NCBI GenBank assembly: GCA_002344785.1
Contig: DDUL01000029.1
Coordinates: 1 to 58,228 of the forward strand
Direction of reading: 5' to 3'
From: Bdellovibrionaceae bacterium UBA2339
GTDB lineage: Bacteria; Bdellovibrionota; Bdellovibrionia; Bdellovibrionales; JAMPXM01
Length of the DNA stretch: 58,228 nt
In this document: one piece after another, positions 53,833 through 58,228 of the stretch
Position numbering within the stretch: the stretch's first letter is position 1
Layout of the letters: every line of letters starts with the position of its first letter
The notes under the pieces: model-generated
What the model was told of the DNA's origin: nothing
Seen by the model: only the letters and a program-made list of their open reading frames with translations
Databases searched by the model: none
Translations under genes and position numbers: made by a program

Positions 53833-54513
53833 TCAAGGCAGAGGCTGAAAGTTCACAGTTTGCGTGCCGAGGGGACCGGTGATGGTCAACTGCACCACTT
53901 GCGATTCAATGGCCATCGTCGACACCGGAAACGTCAGAATGTAGGGCGAGTTCCAACGCGTGTGATAGGGAAACAGCGACTGCAGCTCGACGACAAGTCG
54001 TCGATCCTTTTTGACTTTGGCTTCATAGCGTCGACCGCCGACATCCAAAAGCGCGCGCCAAATTGACTTCGTATCAGCGAGATTGTCGTTGCGTCGCTCG
54101 GGCGTGAAGAAGCTCAAGAAGATCACGGTTTCGGCGCTGGCTTCTTGCGTGCTGCGTTCGCGTTCCGTGGCCAGCTTGCTGGAGTCCCATTGATAGCTCT
54201 CGCCCTGACGCTGAATCAGCGCCTCGCGGACTCGAGAGTTGAGCAGTGTCGCGCGAAAGTCGAAGGTGTTGTACAAGCCGGCGTAGTCCAAATTGCCGGC
54301 ACTTCCAGACTCAATCACGTCTTGGTGACTTGTCGGGACCTTGAGGCCCGAAGGTCCCTCTGAGCCTGTGCCAATCAGCGGGTCGTTTGAACTTCGAGGT
54401 GAGCTGGTGCAGCTCGCTGTCAGCAGCAAAGCGATGAACACGAGCCTCTTAAGTGCGCGAGCATGTTTTGTCATTGAGTGGGCTGGGTCACGAAGGGACG
54501 GGAATGTCGTCAT
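53833..54513 (-). CDS. Lipoprotein of unknown function
   Basis: 226 residues from ATG 54513, whose ATGA overlaps the stop of the upstream hydrolase. The internal ATG 54474 (13 residues in) would give a more usual signal peptide. The signal (RLVFIALLL) ends in the lipobox TASC. The mature part is mixed alpha/beta with FDFRATLLNSRVREAL, AETVIFLSFFTPERR, RRYEAKVKKDRRL and ending NFQPLP, possibly a beta sandwich. No family was recognised. Overlap with the hydrolase gene suggests a joint envelope- or lipid-related role. Confidence 0.7.
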   Translation of the reverse strand: MTTFPSLRDPAHSMTKHARALKRLVFIALLLTASCTSSPRSSNDPLIGTGSEGPSGLKVPTSHQDVIESGSAGNLDYAGLYNTFDFRATLLNSRVREALIQRQGESYQWDSSKLATERERSTQEASAETVIFLSFFTPERRNDNLADTKSIWRALLDVGGRRYEAKVKKDRRLVVELQSLFPYHTRWNSPYILTFPVSTMAIESQVVQLTITGPLGTQTVNFQPLP

Positions 54514-55556
54514 GTGTTCGATCCCTTTCCATTATCCGTCTTGGCGCGACTGTTTTCCGGCGCCACGCTTTGAGCCGGCCGTTCGCCATGAAGTTGGGCT
54601 TGCAGGAACTGATGGAGATCGGCGAAGGCCGACTCGCGCTCGAAGTCGTTGTAAATCTCGTGATAGGACTTCTCGTAGATGCGCAATTCCTTTTGGCTCG
54701 AACCGAGTCGCGCGTACAGCGCCTCGGAATCAGGTCGACTCACGATTCTCTCGTCGCCCGCCAGCTGCATGAGAATGGGCAGTTGAATTCTTCCGGCACC
54801 GACACGCACGGCCTCCATCGCATCGAGCATGCCGAAGTACATTGCGGGTGAAATTTTATCGTGGCGAAGAGGATCGCTAGGGTACTTGCGCCAAAGCGAG
54901 TCGTCATGCGTGAGATGCTCATACTTGATGTCATTCGGAAGCGTGACTTGCGGAAGCCACTTGAGCAGGGCCTTAGCGGCCAGTTCCTTGAGCGCAGGAA
55001 CGGGCATGGAAATTCCCATCGCGGGCGAACTGAGCACGCAAGCTTGAGCCGGAGTTGAGGGGCCCCATTCGACCAACAATCGCAGTGTGATCAATGCGCC
55101 CATCGAGTGACCCATCATCACTAAGGGCTTTTTGGAATTTCGCAGTGGACCATGCTGAGGACTTTGCAGATAGGCGACAAACTTTTCGAGATCGCGGGAG
55201 AATCGATGAAAGTCATCAATGTAGCCGCGTCGACCTTCACTGCGCCCGTGGCCTCGCAAATCCATGGCGTAAATGTCGTAGCCCATCGGCACGAGTGCTT
55301 CGGCGGTTCGAGCGTAGGCATCCGAATGTTCGGCAATGCCATGAGTTAGGACTAAAGTCGTATGCGCGCGTTTGCTGGTCCAGCTCTGGAAAAAGAGTTC
55401 GCCACCGGCGCGTGGAATTTCTCCGCGCGGCAAGTCGCCTTCAAAGTGCCCTTCGGCGCGTTGGATCTCGCGTGAGTTTGTCGAGGCGTTGGCTTGAGTC
55501 GAGTCGGCCGGAGGGATCATCGGTTCATTGTCGGTTGCGTGCGCAATCGAGGTCAA
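54510..55556 (-). CDS. Alpha/beta hydrolase, monoacylglycerol-lipase-like
   Basis: 348 residues counted from TTG 55556; ATG 55520 is the alternative and neither has an SD. Catalytic triad visible: Ser 151 in GHSMG, Asp 268 (AGDERIVSR) and His 299 (SYHEIYND). The oxyanion motif LTHGIAEHS and DLRGHGRSEG are typical of monoglyceride lipase/lysophospholipase (PldB-like) enzymes. There is no signal peptide, so it is probably cytoplasmic. It is coupled by a four-base overlap to the lipoprotein gene downstream, and is divergent from the beta-barrel gene. Confidence 0.85.
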   Translation of the reverse strand: MTSIAHATDNEPMIPPADSTQANASTNSREIQRAEGHFEGDLPRGEIPRAGGELFFQSWTSKRAHTTLVLTHGIAEHSDAYARTAEALVPMGYDIYAMDLRGHGRSEGRRGYIDDFHRFSRDLEKFVAYLQSPQHGPLRNSKKPLVMMGHSMGALITLRLLVEWGPSTPAQACVLSSPAMGISMPVPALKELAAKALLKWLPQVTLPNDIKYEHLTHDDSLWRKYPSDPLRHDKISPAMYFGMLDAMEAVRVGAGRIQLPILMQLAGDERIVSRPDSEALYARLGSSQKELRIYEKSYHEIYNDFERESAFADLHQFLQAQLHGERPAQSVAPENSRAKTDNGKGSNT

Positions 55557-55597
55557 GAGCGGTTGGACGTCGCCGAGAATCTGCGTAGACTGTTGTC

Positions 55598-56167
55598 ATG
55601 AACTCACTTGTTCCGCCCCCCAATTCAGTCGCGAGTGGGTCGAGGTCGCGTCGAGCCCTCATTGCGGGGCTGTTCGCCTTGATCTTGAGTGTCGGCACCG
55701 AGACGGCTCGCGCGCAGTCAGGAGCCGAAGATGCCGGCTCCGAACTTTCGCTGCATGTGGGTTATCTTCTGCCGAATCAAATCCCGGGAGTGACTGAGAT
55801 CATGCCGGTCTTCGGCGCTCGCTACGCGACACCGTTCATCGGGACAATGGGCGAGTTCGCTTTCGGAAACACTCACGCCGAAGGCGTGGACTTCACCACT
55901 TTCTCCGCGGGAGCTCGCATTGATCTGCCGGAGATTGATCAGTTTGTCGGCTTTGTGACCGCAGGCTTGGATCTGCATTGGTACATTCCCAATGGCGCGA
56001 CCAAGCGTCAGACCGATACCGGATTTCACCTGGGCACCGGCCTAATGATGCGCGCCGTGGAAAGTTTGTGGTTGAGAAGCGACATCAAATTGATGGCCCA
56101 GCCCGGAACTGCCTTGTACATCGGCTTTGGCGTCATGTTTCGCCCAGAGTCCTCCGCGGCCCAATGA
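55598..56167 (+). CDS. Small outer-membrane beta-barrel protein
   Basis: 189 residues with a signal peptide (hydrophobic about 20-35, ARA cleavage). Amphipathic strands such as ELSLHVGYLLP, TAGLDLHWYIP, GFHLGTGLMMRA and ALYIGFGVMF suggest an eight-strand OmpA/OmpX-like barrel. The final Phe lies a few residues before the end. No family was recognised. It is convergent with the small exported gene; a shared bidirectional terminator lies between them. Confidence 0.7.
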   Translation: MNSLVPPPNSVASGSRSRRALIAGLFALILSVGTETARAQSGAEDAGSELSLHVGYLLPNQIPGVTEIMPVFGARYATPFIGTMGEFAFGNTHAEGVDFTTFSAGARIDLPEIDQFVGFVTAGLDLHWYIPNGATKRQTDTGFHLGTGLMMRAVESLWLRSDIKLMAQPGTALYIGFGVMFRPESSAAQ

Positions 56168-56175
56168 TCCAAATG

Positions 56176-56206
56176 AAAAAGCCGCGCGAGCTTTTTTTCG
56201 CGCGGC
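56176..56206 (-). terminator. Bidirectional terminator between convergent genes
   Basis: Perfect stem GCCGCGCGA (56181-56189) / TCGCGCGGC (56198-56206), eight-base T-rich loop, with AAAAA on its left side that is a U-tract for the minus strand. Confidence 0.75.
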
Positions 56207-56261
56207 TCAATGTTGAGCGGAATTTTTAGTGTTGGATCCGCAGCTGCAAACGGGCCAAGCC

Positions 56262-56678
56262 TCAGAACTGACAATCCATTTCTACGCGATGCAAACTCAG
56301 ATTTGCCGAGGGAATGTCGAGAGTCACAAACGCCGTCGCGCGATTTCCTTGCTCAGGAATCACCATGTAAGCCAAGCCGTCGCTTCCGACTGCCGCAATT
56401 TGACCATTGGTGAATGAGGGAGTGCCGTCGGCCTCTTTCAAGACGACAACGCGTGATGATTTCACGCTTTTGAACTCGGCCACTTGCGCACCGTTCGAGC
56501 TCACGGTGAGAAAAGTCGGATCAGCGTCAAAGAAATCGATACCCACCAAGATGTCGATCTTTGTGCCGTTGATGGTCTTCGAACATCCGATGTCGCCGGG
56601 TGTTGCGTGAGCGATGGATGGGGTCTGCAAGGCCAGCAAAGCGGCAGTGGCTGCAAACATAAAACTTAGGGCTTTCAT
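56262..56678 (-). CDS. Small exported beta-rich protein
   Basis: 138 residues from ATG 56678 with GAGGAG six bases upstream; the open frame to 56861 is not needed. Signal peptide to about residue 26 (AHA), then a small domain with two cysteines (IGCSK near the N-terminus, MDCQF at the C-terminus) that could form one disulfide. It contains beta motifs such as TKIDILVGIDFFD, FLTVSSNG and NRATAFVTLDIPS. No family was recognised. Transcription ends at the hairpin at 56181-56206. Confidence 0.75.
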   Translation of the reverse strand: MKALSFMFAATAALLALQTPSIAHATPGDIGCSKTINGTKIDILVGIDFFDADPTFLTVSSNGAQVAEFKSVKSSRVVVLKEADGTPSFTNGQIAAVGSDGLAYMVIPEQGNRATAFVTLDIPSANLSLHRVEMDCQF

Positions 56679-57065
56679 AGGAACTCCTCGTCTGTGTCGT
56701 GCGCTGAGGGTCTTCACTTGGGCCTGACCGCATTTGCTGGCGGCGGGAGAGGCGCAATCGTGGGGGCCAAAGAAGTTCAGATCGCATTGGGTTTGGTATC
56801 GAGTGATATCATAGTTGATTTCGAAATGCTTCAGGCGCAACGCACTTGGAAGTTGCTTCACGATGGAGTCGGTAAATTTGCGTCGGTGATGGCGCGGTAA
56901 TGAGGTTGCGAGGTTGCGAGGTTGCGAAGTTGCGAGGGTGCGAGGGTGCGAGGTTGGCGTTCGGTCAAGTTCAGCGAGGCGTGATCGCGCATTGTTCGGG
57001 CCCGGTGTGTCTTGATGTTTGCGAAGCGGATTGCAAGGCTTCTTGAGCGGAAGAAGGGCGGCGAC
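56679..57065. other. 387-base divergent spacer with 8-bp tandem array
   Basis: Lies between the small exported gene and the Rieske-flavodoxin gene, which are divergent. Apart from the array at 56902-56957, no gene or recognisable promoter was seen. The frame of the fusion gene opens at 57012. Confidence 0.5.
56902..56957 (+). repeat. Seven tandem 8-bp units
   Basis: GAGGTTGC three times, GAAGTTGC, GAGGGTGC twice, GAGGTTGG, in perfect register. The unit resembles that at 36097 after rotation (both contain TTG...GAGG). Confidence 0.9.
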
Positions 57066-58139
57066 ATGACAGCAAGTGAAGAGTGGATCGATCTAGGTGA
57101 AGCCAAAGAGTTGGCGCGTGATCTCGAGGCCAATGGCCTCGTGAAAGAGATTGTGCTCAAGGACAAACGAATCGCACTATCTTATCGCGACGGTGCTTTT
57201 GGCGCGATCGGCGCACTTTGCAATCACATGGGCGGACCGCTCGCTGAGGGGCGAATGGTCGGTGAGGCTCTCGAGTGTCCCTGGCACTATTGGCAGTTTG
57301 ATCGCCGCACGGGCGAAGCCGTGAATGCGGCTCATGAGCCTTTGGCCTCGGCCGGAGGGCGCTTGCCAAGCTATCCGTTGAAGCGAGAAGGCGATCGGTT
57401 GTGGATTCAAATCGCAGGTGAAACTCCGCGCGTTCGCCCCAACTACAATCCCGGTCACCCGGTCGGCCGCGATCCTGAACGAGCCCCCGGGCGACTTCGT
57501 GTGTTGGCGCTTTCCACCACCGTCATTGATCCCGCACACCCTCGCTACTCGACGTCTGAAGCCTTGTTGACCTCAGCTCTTTCGCGAGCCGAGCGTGAAC
57601 TCGATGTGGAAACCCGATTCTTGCGCTTGGCCGACCTAAAGTTCCGCCATTGCGAAGGCTTTTACTCAAAGTCGGAGCGCGCTTGCACCTGGCCATGTTC
57701 AATCACCAAGATGGATCCGCAAGATGAAATGGCCGTGGTGTACGAGGCCCTCGTGCATTGGGCGGATGTGGTGATCATCGGCACGCCCATTCGTTGGGGA
57801 TCAGCAAGCTCGCTCTACTACAAGATGGCGGAGCGATTGAACGCCGTTCAAAATCAGATCACACTTCGCAATCGCGTGTTGATTCAGAAAAAGGTCGCGG
57901 CGCTGGTGATTACGGGCGGCCAAGATAATATCCAGGCTGTCGCAGGACAGATGCTGAGCTTTTTTGGCGAGCTGGGCTTCACGTTTCCGCCATTCCCGTT
58001 CGTCGCCCACTCGCTGGGTTGGTCCGCTGAGAAGATGGCGGCGAACATGGAGTATGTTCGCAGCAGCGAAGACTTGCATCAGCACGCCTATGAGTTGGTC
58101 GAGCGCGCGGTGGCGCACGCGCGAGTCGCGGTGGGTTGA
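57066..58139 (+). CDS. Fused Rieske [2Fe-2S] and flavodoxin-like NAD(P)H:FMN oxidoreductase
   Basis: 357 residues from ATG 57066; ATG 57015 and TTG 57012 are alternatives adding 17-18 basic residues. Residues 1-120 are a Rieske domain with Cys 52, His 54 (CNH), Cys 71 and His 74 (CPWH), a canonical CxH-x16-CxxH site. After a short Pro/Arg linker, a flavodoxin-like NADPH-dependent FMN reductase domain begins (RLRVLALSTT) with a middle IIGTPIRWGSASSLYYKMAERL and LVITGGQDNIQ, the FMN-binding pattern of this family. Electron transfer from NAD(P)H through FMN to the Rieske cluster, or the reverse, is inferred. There is no signal peptide. The acceptor is unknown. Confidence 0.85.
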   Translation: MTASEEWIDLGEAKELARDLEANGLVKEIVLKDKRIALSYRDGAFGAIGALCNHMGGPLAEGRMVGEALECPWHYWQFDRRTGEAVNAAHEPLASAGGRLPSYPLKREGDRLWIQIAGETPRVRPNYNPGHPVGRDPERAPGRLRVLALSTTVIDPAHPRYSTSEALLTSALSRAERELDVETRFLRLADLKFRHCEGFYSKSERACTWPCSITKMDPQDEMAVVYEALVHWADVVIIGTPIRWGSASSLYYKMAERLNAVQNQITLRNRVLIQKKVAALVITGGQDNIQAVAGQMLSFFGELGFTFPPFPFVAHSLGWSAEKMAANMEYVRSSEDLHQHAYELVERAVAHARVAVG

Positions 58140-58228
58140 GTTGTTGGCGTGCGCCGGTGAGGGGTGTGGTGTGCGGCGTTGTGGGCCGGTGCGGGTTGAT
58201 GGACGCGGTCGTGGGCTGGGGTCGTGGG
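58140..58228. other. GT-rich low-complexity tail of the window
   Basis: Plus strand almost devoid of A and rich in GTGGG/GGTGTG motifs; noncoding as far as visible. Confidence 0.4.

Noticed and set aside
56589..56607. R24-like sequence, 17 of 19 bases, antisense within the small exported gene
   Set aside because: Lies inside coding DNA just after the signal peptide and lacks the conserved left part (AACT); it may be a decayed copy but was not counted.
1..58228. CRISPR arrays, rRNA and tRNA genes, phage structural genes, plasmid origin
   Set aside because: None seen on reading both strands; all repeats found are short tandem units or the dispersed R24.

Overview
The window looks like chromosomal DNA of a Gram-negative, meso-diaminopimelate-type bacterium, most likely a Bdellovibrionota/Oligoflexia-like or other delta-proteobacterial lineage. 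This is inferred from three things: a division and cell-wall (dcw) cluster in the order murE-murF-mraY-murD-ftsW-murG-murC-murB-ftsQ-ftsA-ftsZ; a wealth of exported lipoproteins and outer-membrane beta-barrels; and a PEGA-type Ser/Thr kinase. No rRNA, tRNA or CRISPR array was seen. Coding density is high and the base composition is moderately GC-rich. Where the most upstream start looked wrong, starts were moved to the codon that fits a Shine-Dalgarno (SD) sequence, signal peptide or family length.

Layout. 1-285: C-terminal end of a transposase cut by the window edge, lying directly upstream of murE where ftsI/mraW would normally sit. 501-22352: dcw cluster, interrupted after murD by a sulfatase-modifying-factor-like exported protein and an inverted trypsin-like protease, and after murB by a charged exported protein and a transglutaminase/TPR protein; it ends with a terminator behind ftsZ. 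22556-30877: LpxH-like hydrolase, a small Cys-containing exported protein overlapping a TPR plus winged-helix regulator, recN, nadK and an M3 oligopeptidase. 31-38 kb: exported proteins, an AMIN-like/beta-barrel gene pair, a fadD-type ligase and a Ser/Thr kinase with PEGA domain. 38.7-47.1 kb: coaE, a beta-barrel, then three paralogous FadL/PorV-like outer-membrane proteins and two lipoproteins, with a complete IS-type transposase among them. 47.2-53.8 kb: addB-addA, overlapping. 53.8-58.1 kb: lipoprotein overlapping an alpha/beta hydrolase, a beta-barrel, a small exported protein, and a fused Rieske-flavodoxin-like oxidoreductase.

The most unusual feature is a dispersed sequence of about 24 bp (called R24 here; core GATCTCGKCGGGTGTTGC). 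It occurs seven times between 22 and 43 kb, on both strands. Four copies lie at gene 3' ends, and in three of these the copy supplies or overlaps the TAA stop. Two inverted copies bracket the complete transposase gene. Several intergenic spacers are also built of short tandem duplications (units of 7, 8, 11, 13, 14 and 18 bp).

Functionally, the dcw genes make lipid-linked peptidoglycan precursor and the divisome. The FadL/PorV-like paralogues, lipoproteins and FadD may form a hydrophobic-substrate uptake module (inference). AddAB and RecN serve double-strand-break repair.
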